DNA from: CAZYBC01 sp964645645
Lineage (GTDB): Bacteria; Patescibacteriota; Microgenomatia; UBA1400; PJMF01
DNA: 21,674 bases
Assembly (NCBI GenBank): GCA_964645645.1
Contig: CAZYBC010000021.1
Span: 1-21,674, forward strand
Direction: 5' to 3'
Shown here: positions 1-7,571 of the stretch, piece after piece
Layout of the letters: the number at the start of each line of letters is the position of its first letter
Position numbering within the stretch: the first letter of the stretch is position 1
Notes under the pieces: model-generated
What the model was told of the DNA's origin: nothing
The model's input: the letters and a program-made list of their open reading frames with translations, nothing else
The model's database searches: none
Made by a program: the position numbers and the translations under genes

Positions 1-81
1 AAGTCCACATCAATTTATACAAACTATTTTTCCGAAATGTATGTGCCCATAACAATTGATTATTAAATTGTTTTTTTATGC

Positions 82-93
82 TAAACTGAAATA
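82..93 (+). promoter_or_regulatory. -10 box of a predicted leaderless promoter (L,D-transpeptidase)
   Basis: TAAACT at 82-87 is followed by exactly six bases and then the GTG start at 94. With a normal -10 position (-12 to -7), transcription would begin at the start codon itself. The bases before it (TGC) make an extended -10, TGCTAAACT. No -35 is convincing and there is no Shine-Dalgarno sequence. The same spacing recurs at other genes in this window. Confidence 0.5.
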
Positions 94-810
94 GTGAAAA
101 ATTTTTTTCTAATTGGAGCTTTTTTGCTTCTAACTTTAAAACTAGTTTTATCGGCCTCAGCCTTAATTAATGCTAAACCTCAATTGCCCTGTGCCAACTC
201 AATTACTTGTGCCCACAACCTTACTGCTCAAATAGAAAATGGCAGTTCAGGCACCTTTGAAGGTCAGCCCGTGGTTGTGCCAGAAATAAACCCTCAACAG
301 GATTTTGAATTTACCACTGTTTTGGGTGAACAGTCTCCGGCTCCTAATAAGCATATTTATGTAGACCTTTCTAGCCAAAAACTTTACGCTTTTGAAAATG
401 ATCAATTATTTTTAGAAACTTATGTTTCTACTGGCAAATATGACCGAACTCCTCCTGGAGAATATCGCATTTGGGTAAAATTACGTTCTACCAGAATGTC
501 AGGTGGCACTGGTTATGATGCTTATGATTTGCCCAATGTACCTTATGTGATGTTTTTTTATAGCCCAGATGTCCCTAAAACTTTAGGCTACAGCTTACAT
601 GGTGTTTATTGGCACAACAATTTTGGTCATCCGATGAGCCATGGTTGTGTGAATATGCGTACTATTGATGCTCATAAAATTTATGATTGGTCTAGCCCAA
701 CTACCCAAAAACCTACCACTTATGAAAGTGTTGATGACCCAGGCACGCCAATTTCTATTTGCCGTAAAATTGATTTTAGTCAAGGAAACGCTCCAGTATG
801 TCAAGAATAA
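94..810 (+). CDS. L,D-transpeptidase (YkuD domain), secreted
   Basis: Predicted L,D-transpeptidase that forms 3-3 peptidoglycan cross-links or attaches material to the wall, acting outside the membrane. Residues 1-28 form a signal peptide or membrane anchor with a long hydrophobic run. A linker of about 55 residues follows, then a YkuD domain at about 86-215 that opens with HIYVDLSSQKLYAF, as usual for the family. The catalytic signature is clear: H169, then SHGCVNM with H183, G184 and the nucleophile C185. At 238 aa it is of usual size for a single-domain enzyme. The GTG start is supported by the signal peptide and the -10 box six bases upstream. Its last bases overlap the next gene, so the two are probably cotranscribed. 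Activity is inferred from the family. Confidence 0.88.
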   Translation: MKNFFLIGAFLLLTLKLVLSASALINAKPQLPCANSITCAHNLTAQIENGSSGTFEGQPVVVPEINPQQDFEFTTVLGEQSPAPNKHIYVDLSSQKLYAFENDQLFLETYVSTGKYDRTPPGEYRIWVKLRSTRMSGGTGYDAYDLPNVPYVMFFYSPDVPKTLGYSLHGVYWHNNFGHPMSHGCVNMRTIDAHKIYDWSSPTTQKPTTYESVDDPGTPISICRKIDFSQGNAPVCQE

Positions 811-1412
811 ATTCTCAAATAATTTTAGTTGGTAGTTTTGGTGTATTTATTACTACCTTAATTCTAAATTATTATCTATCTCAACCCACTGAATTAAAAG
901 CTGTGGCAATGCCAATTATTCCTAACCCCACCACTACTTTAACTCAAGAAAAAAATGAGGAAACTATCTATATTCACCCTGCTTCAGATGACAGTAAAGA
1001 ATTAATTTTACAAACTAAAAAATTAGCTGACAATCAAACTCGCTATACTTTAAGCACTAAAATTAAAGATCAAGATCAAAAAACTGAAATCATTCAATTT
1101 TTATTAGATAACGACACTAAGATTGAAATACCTTTTAATGCTTGGTCAACTGATAATCAATATTTTTTTGTTAAACAAATTGCCGAAAACAATACAAAGT
1201 TTTTAGTTTTTCAAGCAGAAGGTCAAAAATTTCAAGATCAACAATTTATCGATTTGAACAATGCTTTTGCACAACGAGCAACTGGCTATGAATTAGATCA
1301 AGCCACCGGTTGGGCCAACGCCAATTTACTAATTGTCACTACCAAACAAACTGATCAAAGCGCTGGGCCAAAATATTGGTTTGTAGCCGCTAATCAAAGA
1401 TTTTTGAATTAG
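798..1412 (+). CDS. Membrane-anchored extracytoplasmic protein, unknown
   Basis: I do not recognise the family. One N-terminal membrane segment lies at about residues 8-26, followed by about 175 residues expected outside the cell. The body is polar and beta-rich in look, with WSTDNQYFFVKQ near the middle and a C-terminal stretch ending in KYWFVAANQRF. The pattern of 'data about the state plus a display phrase' resembles propeller-like repeats, but I cannot show a repeat. The start ATG overlaps the end of the transpeptidase gene by 13 nt, with AAGGA about 10 nt upstream, so translation is probably coupled. The pairing suggests a role in the cell envelope, which is an inference from context only. 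Confidence 0.7.
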   Translation: MSRINSQIILVGSFGVFITTLILNYYLSQPTELKAVAMPIIPNPTTTLTQEKNEETIYIHPASDDSKELILQTKKLADNQTRYTLSTKIKDQDQKTEIIQFLLDNDTKIEIPFNAWSTDNQYFFVKQIAENNTKFLVFQAEGQKFQDQQFIDLNNAFAQRATGYELDQATGWANANLLIVTTKQTDQSAGPKYWFVAANQRFLN

Positions 1413-1437
1413 AACTTACTTTAACCTATCAAGAGCA

Positions 1438-2055
1438 TTAGTTCATATTTTGAAACTTAGCCTGCATTTGTTCAGCTTGCTTTTGTAAATCTTCAATCCC
1501 TTTACTTAAATCACTGAATTGCACTTCACTAGGTAAAGTAAAAACATTTTCATCAGCTCGCCAATTTTCACATTGATAGTCATATTCAAGCTGATTATTT
1601 TGCCCAGCCTGCATCTGGAAACTAGTTTGTTCTTGTTGCTGAGCTGGAGAAACAGCTGGATTTTCTGCCATAACTTTTAATTTTAGACCGCGATTTTCAC
1701 CTAATTGTGGCCCACCCCAACTATATACCCATTCACCATCACTATAGTTATACATGGTAATTGATTCTGGACCACTCATTCTTATCTCAGATTTATAACG
1801 CTTACCATCAAGATAAATAACGCCACTGCTCTTGCCATTGCTGTCTTCATATTGCCAAGTGCATTTTAATTGTTTACCCAAACCTAAAAGATTTTCTAAA
1901 GAACCTTTAAATTGATTTTGTTGCTTTTCTTCTACCTGAGTAGTTACTTGATTTTGTGCTTGCTCTGAATTGGCAGGCGGAGTGGGTGTTTTGCAGGCGG
2001 TGAGGAATAAGGTACTAAAAGTTAGGAGTGAAGTGGCCAAAAGGATTTTTTTCAT
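1438..2055 (-). CDS. Putative lipoprotein, unknown function
   Basis: Residues 1-21 are a lipoprotein signal peptide with lipobox LTAC (C21). A Pro/Gln/Glu-rich linker follows, then a domain at about 55-185 with two internal cysteines, in KCTWQYEDSNGKSSG and YDYQCENW, that may form a disulphide. This domain has the look of small outer-surface lipoproteins common in Patescibacteria (my recollection, not a search result). The C-terminal 25 residues are a Gln/Lys-rich helix. It is convergent with the preceding pair and divergent from the RNA leader. The start is supported by the lipobox and by a -10 box six bases upstream. No catalytic motif is visible. Confidence 0.75.
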   Translation of the reverse strand: MKKILLATSLLTFSTLFLTACKTPTPPANSEQAQNQVTTQVEEKQQNQFKGSLENLLGLGKQLKCTWQYEDSNGKSSGVIYLDGKRYKSEIRMSGPESITMYNYSDGEWVYSWGGPQLGENRGLKLKVMAENPAVSPAQQQEQTSFQMQAGQNNQLEYDYQCENWRADENVFTLPSEVQFSDLSKGIEDLQKQAEQMQAKFQNMN

Positions 2056-2061
2056 AACTTC

Positions 2062-2067
2062 ATCATA
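2062..2067 (-). promoter_or_regulatory. -10 box of a predicted leaderless promoter (lipoprotein)
   Basis: On the minus strand TATGAT is followed by GAAGTT (six bases) and the ATG at 2055. This places the predicted transcription start on the start codon. The upstream DNA is a T-rich run without a clear -35. Confidence 0.45.
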
Positions 2068-2119
2068 CTAAAAAAAAATTATAAAAACCAGCAATAGCTA
2101 CATCCTATAACATTTCTTA

Positions 2120-2148
2120 TTGACATATCTATTGAAATATCATATAAT
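2120..2148 (+). promoter_or_regulatory. Perfect consensus sigma-70-type promoter (plus an overlapping second one)
   Basis: TTGACA at 2120-2125 and TATAAT at 2143-2148 are separated by exactly 17 bases, a perfect match to the housekeeping consensus. A second pair, TTGAAA at 2132-2137 and TATAAT at 2156-2161 with an 18-base spacer, overlaps it. Predicted starts are about 2155 and 2168. No other promoter in the window is this close to consensus, which implies strong transcription of the RNA that follows. Confidence 0.85.
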
Positions 2149-2154
2149 ATTGCT

Positions 2155-2266
2155 ATATAATTTAGGAACAGCGAAGACACCTGATTGTTTTCGCTCCCAA
2201 GTCACAAAAGTTTTAATCAACTTAAAACTGGAAACCAAGTGAGCGCAGACAAGCAGGTGTTTTTTT
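2155..2266 (+). ncRNA. Structured RNA: two-state leader (attenuator/riboswitch-like) or small RNA
   Basis: I cannot assign this RNA to a known family. Fold A: 2177-2183 (ACACCTG) pairs with 2254-2260, 2185-2190 with 2247-2252, and 2192-2196 (CGCTC) with 2241-2245, giving a nearly continuous helix with single mismatches at 2184/2253 and 2191/2246. It encloses an internal loop whose two sides each carry CCAAGT (2197-2202 and 2235-2240), and an apical hairpin AGTTTTA/TAAAACT (2209-2215 with 2223-2229). Fold B: 2170-2179 (AGCGAAGACA) pairs with 2186-2195 (TGTTTTCGCT) over 10 bp including one G-U, with a six-base loop. Fold B uses the 5' strand of fold A, so the two exclude each other. The RNA follows a consensus promoter and ends in seven Ts, 15 nt before the next start codon. 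No ATG lies before the terminator, so a leader peptide is unlikely. Confidence 0.7.
2177..2266 (+). terminator. Intrinsic terminator closing the structured RNA
   Basis: The closing stem ACACCTG/CAGGTGT (2177-2183 with 2254-2260) runs directly into seven Ts (2260-2266). The stem is extended inward by UUGUUU/AGACAA and CGCUC/GAGCG. The terminator lies just upstream of the 2282 gene, so that gene requires read-through or antitermination unless it has its own promoter, which I do not see. Confidence 0.75.
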
Positions 2267-2281
2267 ATTAAACGAACAATT

Positions 2282-3160
2282 ATGGCAGAAAAATTAGTCC
2301 TACCCAACCCTATTTTTAACGGCAATGAAGGCCATTGGTTATTTTTAACTGGTAAGCCAGAAAAAGTTACTTCCGGCAAAGAATTACTTGAGCAAGTAGG
2401 CAATAATCGAGAACAATTTGCCATAAGTGCTGAATTAAAAACTTTAGTTAGATTTTTAATTCAATCTTATCAAGAACCAGCTAATGATTCAGCTATTTTT
2501 ACAGCTGAACATAAGGCTAATCATTTACATCAATTATTAAAAAATTTACTGAATCAAGATGTTAAAACTTTTGGGGCTGATACCACTTTTCAGGTTTGGC
2601 AAGTTAGCGCTAATGGTCAAGAAGCTCATTGGGAAAATTGGTATAACCTCGTCAGAGAAACTGAAAAAACTGGCCGCTTGCTTAATCATCAAGAAATTTG
2701 CCAACTTTATGATCAATTAACCAGGAGTCTGGTTCATCCTCAAACTCCAGATAAAAAAATTCATATTTGTTGGGAAGTAGCCGCTAGCTTACAAAATGGC
2801 CAAAAAACTACTTTTAGTGAAAAATTATTCATTACTGCTAAACCAATTCCTCCTGAAATTTTTGATTACTATTTTAATCAAGTCATCACTCCTCATAAGG
2901 GTGAAGCCAGCTTAACTAATTTACCGTTGCTCTACAAGATGAATACTCGAATACCTTTAATTGAAATTTTAACTCAATTTAACTTGATTGAAGAAGTAAG
3001 AGTCAGCACTCAGCAACAAACTCAAGATCTTCACACTGGTCAACGAAGAAAATTAAAACAAAGACATCTTTTAGAGCCTAATCAAGAAACTGCTCAGGCT
3101 TTAGTTGCTGATGTTATTGGTAGTGTACCTCAAGCAATCTTTGCTTTAACTCAATCTTAA
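2282..3160 (+). CDS. Unknown protein downstream of the structured leader
   Basis: A soluble protein of 292 aa with no signal peptide, membrane segment or motif that I recognise. It is rich in Gln, Asn and Leu. The N-terminal half (about 1-110) contains several helices around HLHQLLKNLLNQ, the middle (about 110-195) looks beta-rich, and the last 90 residues contain a basic patch, GQRRKLKQRHLLEP. The ATG is the first in the frame after the terminator; no Shine-Dalgarno is present before it. mutS follows 45 nt downstream with its own promoter, so a joint role in repair is not implied. The leader RNA suggests that expression is controlled by attenuation. Function unknown. Confidence 0.7.
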   Translation: MAEKLVLPNPIFNGNEGHWLFLTGKPEKVTSGKELLEQVGNNREQFAISAELKTLVRFLIQSYQEPANDSAIFTAEHKANHLHQLLKNLLNQDVKTFGADTTFQVWQVSANGQEAHWENWYNLVRETEKTGRLLNHQEICQLYDQLTRSLVHPQTPDKKIHICWEVAASLQNGQKTTFSEKLFITAKPIPPEIFDYYFNQVITPHKGEASLTNLPLLYKMNTRIPLIEILTQFNLIEEVRVSTQQQTQDLHTGQRRKLKQRHLLEPNQETAQALVADVIGSVPQAIFALTQS

Positions 3161-3169
3161 TTTTTTTCC

Positions 3170-3199
3170 TTGCTAAACTTAATTTAAATCATTTATACT
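3170..3199 (+). promoter_or_regulatory. Predicted leaderless promoter of mutS
   Basis: TTGCTA at 3170-3175 and TATACT at 3194-3199 have an 18-base spacer. Six bases (GCCTGC) separate the -10 from the ATG at 3206, so transcription should start on the start codon. No Shine-Dalgarno is possible in such a message. Confidence 0.6.
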
Positions 3200-3205
3200 G
3201 CCTGC

Positions 3206-5878
3206 ATGGCAGATATTATTGCCCCAAACTCTCAGCCTTCAATTGACAATCAAGAGTTGCCTGATTTTGCAACGCCGATGATGCAGCAATATTTAGATAT
3301 TAAAAAACAATATCAAGATTGTTTATTGCTTTATCGTTTGGGTGATTTCTACGAATTGTTTCTAGAAGATGCCAAAATTGGGGCCAAAATTTTAGATATT
3401 GTTTTAACTAGCCGTACTCGTGGTAAAGATGGGCGGATTCCGATGGCTGGCGTGCCTTATCATGCTCTTGATTCTTATTTAGCTAAATTGATTAAAGCCG
3501 GTTATAAGGTGGCCATTTGTGACCAAATTGAAGAGCCAGATGGCAAAAATCTAGTTAAACGAGAAGTAATCAGAATTGTTACCCCAGGCACGGTTTTGGA
3601 TGAAAAAAGTTTAGACCAAAAACAAAATAACTATTTAATGGCGGTATCTTTAGATCAATCAATTTTAGGTCTTGCTATTTGTGACTTATCTACCGGGGAA
3701 TTCCAAACTGGCCAATTTAAACTTAAAAGCTTAAATCAAGAATCTGAATGGTTAAAAATTATTCAACAACAACTGGCTCAAAAAAAGATTCGTGAAGTAA
3801 TTTTGCCAGAAGATTTATACACTCAAGTTCAACTAATAAAATTGTTAAAGACCTATCCACAGGTTGTCGTGTTTCAAATTACTCAGCCTCCAGCCAATAA
3901 ACAAATCTGTGATTTACTTAGCCAACAATTTCATAATTTTTCGGCTTATCAATGGCCAGCCAATAATCACACAAGTGCTTTAAAAGCTAGTTATTGTTTA
4001 ATCAAATATTTACAAGAAACTCAAAAACAAAAGCTCAGTCATTTACAAATTCTTCAACCCCTGACTCAAACAGAATATTTAGAGCTCGATCAAGCCACCA
4101 TTGAAAATTTGGAGTTATTTAATACGGTTAAAAATAGGCAAAGACAAGGTTCCTTAATTCAATTATTAGATGAAACTCAAACAGCTATGGGTGGAAGAAT
4201 GTTTCGCAACTGGCTAACTAAGCCTCTAAAAAAAATCAGTTTAATTAAACAAAGACAGCAAGCGGTTGCCTTGTTGGTAGATCAAGCTCTCTTGCGAGAA
4301 CAACTTATTGCCAATTTAGCTCAGATTAATGATTTAGAAAGACTTTGTACGCGCTTAGTAATGAATTTAGGCAATCCCAAAGACTTAATTGCTCTAAGAC
4401 AAAGTCTGCACTATACCGCTAAAATTCGCCAAATTTTAATTCCCTTAGAACAAACTCTACTCCACCAGCTACAAGAAAACTTAGCTCCACAATTAGATCA
4501 GCTCACTCAACTTTTAACAGAAACAATTGTGGATGAACCACCCTTTGATCCTAAACAAGGTGGTTTTATCAAAACTGGTATTGATCAAAACTTAGATACT
4601 TTATTAAGCACTTTGCAAAATAACAAACAATGGTTGCTGGATTTTGAACAACAAGAAAGACAAAAGACTGGCATTAATTCTCTCAAAGTACGCTTTAATA
4701 AAGTGTTTGGTTTTTACATTGAAATTAGTAAAGCTAATTTAGATAAAGCCCCAGCTAATTATGATCGTAAACAAACTTTAGTTAATGCTGAACGTTTTAC
4801 TACTCCAGAACTAAAAGCACATGAAGAAATTATTCTTACGGCTCAAGAAAAATCAGCGCAATTGGAATATCAAATTTTTCTACACACAATTGAAAAAATT
4901 GTTAGCCAACTAGAGCTGATTCATCAAGCTAGCCAAAGTTTGGCTCAGCTAGATTGTTTAAGTACTTTTGCTCAGCTAGCGCAAAAATATGATTACCATC
5001 AACCTAACTTGCACAGTGGTTATGAATTAGAAATTAGCAATGGTCGACATCCAGTGGTAGAAAAAATCTTAGCTGATGAAGCCTTTGTGCCTAATAGTGT
5101 CAAATTAGATAAAAATCAACAACTATTAGTAATTACTGGCCCAAATATGGCTGGTAAATCAGTCTTGATCCGCCAAGTGGCTTTAATTGTTTTATTAGCA
5201 CAAATTGGCTCATTTGTACCAGCTGATCAGGCTAAAATTGGCATCGTTGATCAAATTTTTGTTCGCAGTGGAGCAAGTGATGCTATTAGTGCGGGTTTAT
5301 CAACTTTTATGGTAGAGATGACTGAAACTGCTCATATTCTTAACAATGCCACTGACAAAAGTTTAATTATTATGGATGAAATTGGTCGTGGCACTAGCAC
5401 TTATGACGGGATTAGTTTAGCCTGGGCTATTGCCCAATATTTAGTTCAAACTCCTGGTAAACAAGCTAAAACTTTATTTGCCACTCATTATCATGAATTA
5501 CAAGCTTTAGCGGATAAATTTCCCCAACAAATCAAAAATTTTTCTATGCAAATTGCTACTTACCAAGATGAACCAGTTTTTTTGCATAAATTTATGGCTG
5601 GTGGGGCTTCACATAGTTTTGGCGTTGCCGTAGCAAAATTAGCTGGCGTACCTAGCGCCGTAACTATCTTAGCTAATCAATTATTAAAAAAATTAGAAAG
5701 CCAAAATTTAGCTCAAAATCATTTACAGCAAATTAAAGGAAAAAATCAGCCGGAAAAAAAACAAGGTCTCACTCAATTAGCACAAATAAAAACGCAGTTA
5801 CAACAACTTGATCTTGATCAACTTACTCCCCTAGAAGCGATGCAACAATTGGCAGATCTGCAAAAGTTGCTACAATGA
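3206..5878 (+). CDS. mutS: DNA mismatch repair protein MutS
   Basis: Recognises mismatches and small loops and, with ATP, recruits MutL. The 890-aa protein is full length. The mismatch-wedging motif GDFYELF (F48, E50) lies in domain I; the connector, lever and clamp domains follow. The ATPase core has a Walker A motif, TGPNMAGKS, near residue 645, a Walker B motif, IMDEIGRGTSTYDG, near 720, and ATHYHEL after it. The C-terminal tail, ending near LTPLEAMQQLADLQKLL, matches the MutS dimer/tetramer region. The gene ends with TGA inside an ATGA overlap with the mutL frame, so the two genes form a mutSL operon. The start is fixed by the -10 box at 3194-3199 and by alignment of F48 with the usual N-terminal distance. 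Confidence 0.97.
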   Translation: MADIIAPNSQPSIDNQELPDFATPMMQQYLDIKKQYQDCLLLYRLGDFYELFLEDAKIGAKILDIVLTSRTRGKDGRIPMAGVPYHALDSYLAKLIKAGYKVAICDQIEEPDGKNLVKREVIRIVTPGTVLDEKSLDQKQNNYLMAVSLDQSILGLAICDLSTGEFQTGQFKLKSLNQESEWLKIIQQQLAQKKIREVILPEDLYTQVQLIKLLKTYPQVVVFQITQPPANKQICDLLSQQFHNFSAYQWPANNHTSALKASYCLIKYLQETQKQKLSHLQILQPLTQTEYLELDQATIENLELFNTVKNRQRQGSLIQLLDETQTAMGGRMFRNWLTKPLKKISLIKQRQQAVALLVDQALLREQLIANLAQINDLERLCTRLVMNLGNPKDLIALRQSLHYTAKIRQILIPLEQTLLHQLQENLAPQLDQLTQLLTETIVDEPPFDPKQGGFIKTGIDQNLDTLLSTLQNNKQWLLDFEQQERQKTGINSLKVRFNKVFGFYIEISKANLDKAPANYDRKQTLVNAERFTTPELKAHEEIILTAQEKSAQLEYQIFLHTIEKIVSQLELIHQASQSLAQLDCLSTFAQLAQKYDYHQPNLHSGYELEISNGRHPVVEKILADEAFVPNSVKLDKNQQLLVITGPNMAGKSVLIRQVALIVLLAQIGSFVPADQAKIGIVDQIFVRSGASDAISAGLSTFMVEMTETAHILNNATDKSLIIMDEIGRGTSTYDGISLAWAIAQYLVQTPGKQAKTLFATHYHELQALADKFPQQIKNFSMQIATYQDEPVFLHKFMAGGASHSFGVAVAKLAGVPSAVTILANQLLKKLESQNLAQNHLQQIKGKNQPEKKQGLTQLAQIKTQLQQLDLDQLTPLEAMQQLADLQKLLQ

Positions 5879-5883
5879 GGCTT

Positions 5884-7548
5884 ATGGCTATCCATTTATT
5901 ACCTGATCAATTAATTCAACAAATCGCCGCTGGCCAGGTAATTGAAACTCCCGCCGACATTATTAAAGAATTACTAGAAAATGCTTTAGATGCTGGGGCA
6001 AATAAAATTAAAATCTTTCTAAGAAATAGTGGTTTAGAACAAATCATTATTACTGACAATGGCCTAGGTATGAATAAATATGACCTAGAATTAGCCACTT
6101 TGCCTCATAGCACTAGCAAGCTAAAAACTTTTGAAGAAATTTACCAACTCACTAGCTTTGGCTTTCGGGGCGAGGCTTTAGCTAGTATTGCGCAAGTGAG
6201 TAGTTTAGAAATAAAAACTAAAAATTACACGGATGAGCATGGTTGGCAGATTAAAAATAATTTTGGTCAATTATCTTTGGCCACTCCAGCCGGAACACCT
6301 GATGGGACTCACATAACTATTAATGATTTATTTGCTAATTATCCGGCAAGAAAAAAATTCCTACATTCTCGCGCTAAACAACTACGACTGATTTTAGAAA
6401 CTATTACGCAAATTGCCCTAGCTCATCCTCAAGTACGCTTTTTTTTGAGTAATGATCATAAAACTTTGTTAAATTTACCAGAACAAACTTTAGAGTTACG
6501 TTGTAAAAATTTATTAGGCAGTAGAATTTTTAATGGTTTAATTAACTTTACCGGCCAAGAAGATACTTTTAAAATTGTCGGTTTTCTAACTCACCCTCAG
6601 TTAGCTAGATCAACACAACTTTATCAATATTTTTACGTCAATCGCCGCCCAGTAAAAAATTTTTTATTAAATAAAACAATTAAACAAGCCTATGAAGGGA
6701 GAATTAAAAAAACTGATTATCCTCCTTTTTTGCTTTTTTTAGATCTCCCAGCCGATCAGGTAGACGTCAATGTCCATCCACAAAAAATTGAAGTGGCCTT
6801 TGCTGATGAAGCTAAATTAACTCAATTTTTATTAAACCAAATTAGTCATCGGTTAAATGAGTTAAACTTAGTTCATCACCAAAACGCAGATCTGGCTCAT
6901 CATCCTGCTGAACGAATTTCTGGAGATTATCAATATTTTAAACAAGAGTTGACACTCCACGATAAAAGTTTTGATATTAAAATTGATGAACCAATTTTAC
7001 AAATTAATAATTTATATTTAGCCATTGAAGAACCTGATGGCCTATTATTAATTGACCAACACGCCGCCCACGAGCGAGTCTTGTTTGAACAATTAAGTCA
7101 ACAATTTCAGACCGAACAAAGCAAAATTGTAAATTTGGCCAAACCAGTGCTCTTAGAATTAAATCCTTTAGAAAGTAGCATTTTAGAAGAACATTTAACC
7201 CATTTGGCCAATTTGGGATTTAAAATGGAAAATTTTTATCCCCAAACTTATCAAATTCTTACCAGTCCACAAATTTTTTTACAGCGGGATTTAGCCGCTT
7301 TAATCAAAGGGCTATTACAGGATTTACATGATCATCAGCTCAAAATTGACGAGATCAGTTTAGAACTAATCAATTACTTAGCTTGTAGAGGAGCAATTAA
7401 AGATAATCAATATTTAACCCCTGATGAACGGCAAAAACTTGTGCAAGAATTAAAAGCCTGCCAAAATCCATATAACTGCCCCCACGGCCGCCCAACCATG
7501 ATTAAAATTAACAAAAATGAGTTAGCTAAAATGTTTAAACGCCGCTAA
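5884..7548 (+). CDS. mutL: DNA mismatch repair protein MutL (endonuclease type)
   Basis: Couples mismatch recognition by MutS to strand incision. I place the start at ATG 5884 (554 aa), not at the ATG at 5875: GAGG lies just before it, and the catalytic KE pair then falls at K28-E29, as in E. coli MutL. The GHKL ATPase domain shows DNGLGM and SFGFRGEALASI. The C-terminal domain has DQHAAHERVLFE, the metal-binding endonuclease motif, and the zinc-region motifs ACRGAI and CPHGRPT. It should therefore nick DNA itself, as in bacteria without MutH. Odd: the near-invariant IAAGEV motif reads IAAGQV (Q18), and the following R is T22. It overlaps or abuts mutS and is translationally coupled. Confidence 0.96.
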   Translation: MAIHLLPDQLIQQIAAGQVIETPADIIKELLENALDAGANKIKIFLRNSGLEQIIITDNGLGMNKYDLELATLPHSTSKLKTFEEIYQLTSFGFRGEALASIAQVSSLEIKTKNYTDEHGWQIKNNFGQLSLATPAGTPDGTHITINDLFANYPARKKFLHSRAKQLRLILETITQIALAHPQVRFFLSNDHKTLLNLPEQTLELRCKNLLGSRIFNGLINFTGQEDTFKIVGFLTHPQLARSTQLYQYFYVNRRPVKNFLLNKTIKQAYEGRIKKTDYPPFLLFLDLPADQVDVNVHPQKIEVAFADEAKLTQFLLNQISHRLNELNLVHHQNADLAHHPAERISGDYQYFKQELTLHDKSFDIKIDEPILQINNLYLAIEEPDGLLLIDQHAAHERVLFEQLSQQFQTEQSKIVNLAKPVLLELNPLESSILEEHLTHLANLGFKMENFYPQTYQILTSPQIFLQRDLAALIKGLLQDLHDHQLKIDEISLELINYLACRGAIKDNQYLTPDERQKLVQELKACQNPYNCPHGRPTMIKINKNELAKMFKRR

Positions 7549-7559
7549 AAATTTTAGCG
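7543..7559. terminator. Palindrome between convergent mutL and glgP, possible weak terminator
   Basis: CGCTAAAA-A-TTTTAGCG is a perfect palindrome that covers the mutL stop codon and lies 12 nt before the end of the convergent glgP. It can form a short hairpin in either transcript. There is no long T tract after it on either strand, so terminator function is uncertain. Confidence 0.3.
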
Positions 7560-7571
7560 CCAAAATTAAAA

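Noticed and set aside
2155..2266. SRP, 6S, T-box or tmRNA identity for the structured RNA
   Set aside because: The SRP GGAA tetraloop and its conserved asymmetric loop, the T-box sequence, and the tmRNA length and ends are all missing; the length is too short for typical 6S RNA, although the long hairpin with a central loop is faintly 6S-like.
2140..2424. A 94-codon minus-strand frame over the structured RNA
   Set aside because: It runs antisense through the consensus promoter, the terminator and the start of the 2282 gene, and has no family or promoter support.
5876..5878. UGA read as an amino acid (code 25 or similar)
   Set aside because: TGA ends mutS at the expected C-terminus inside the ATGA overlap, so it acts as a stop here.
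5875..5883. MutL start at ATG 5875
   Set aside because: Starting at 5884 puts K28-E29 at the same numbers as E. coli MutL, and GAGG lies directly before this ATG; the upstream ATG overlaps the mutS stop and adds only three residues.
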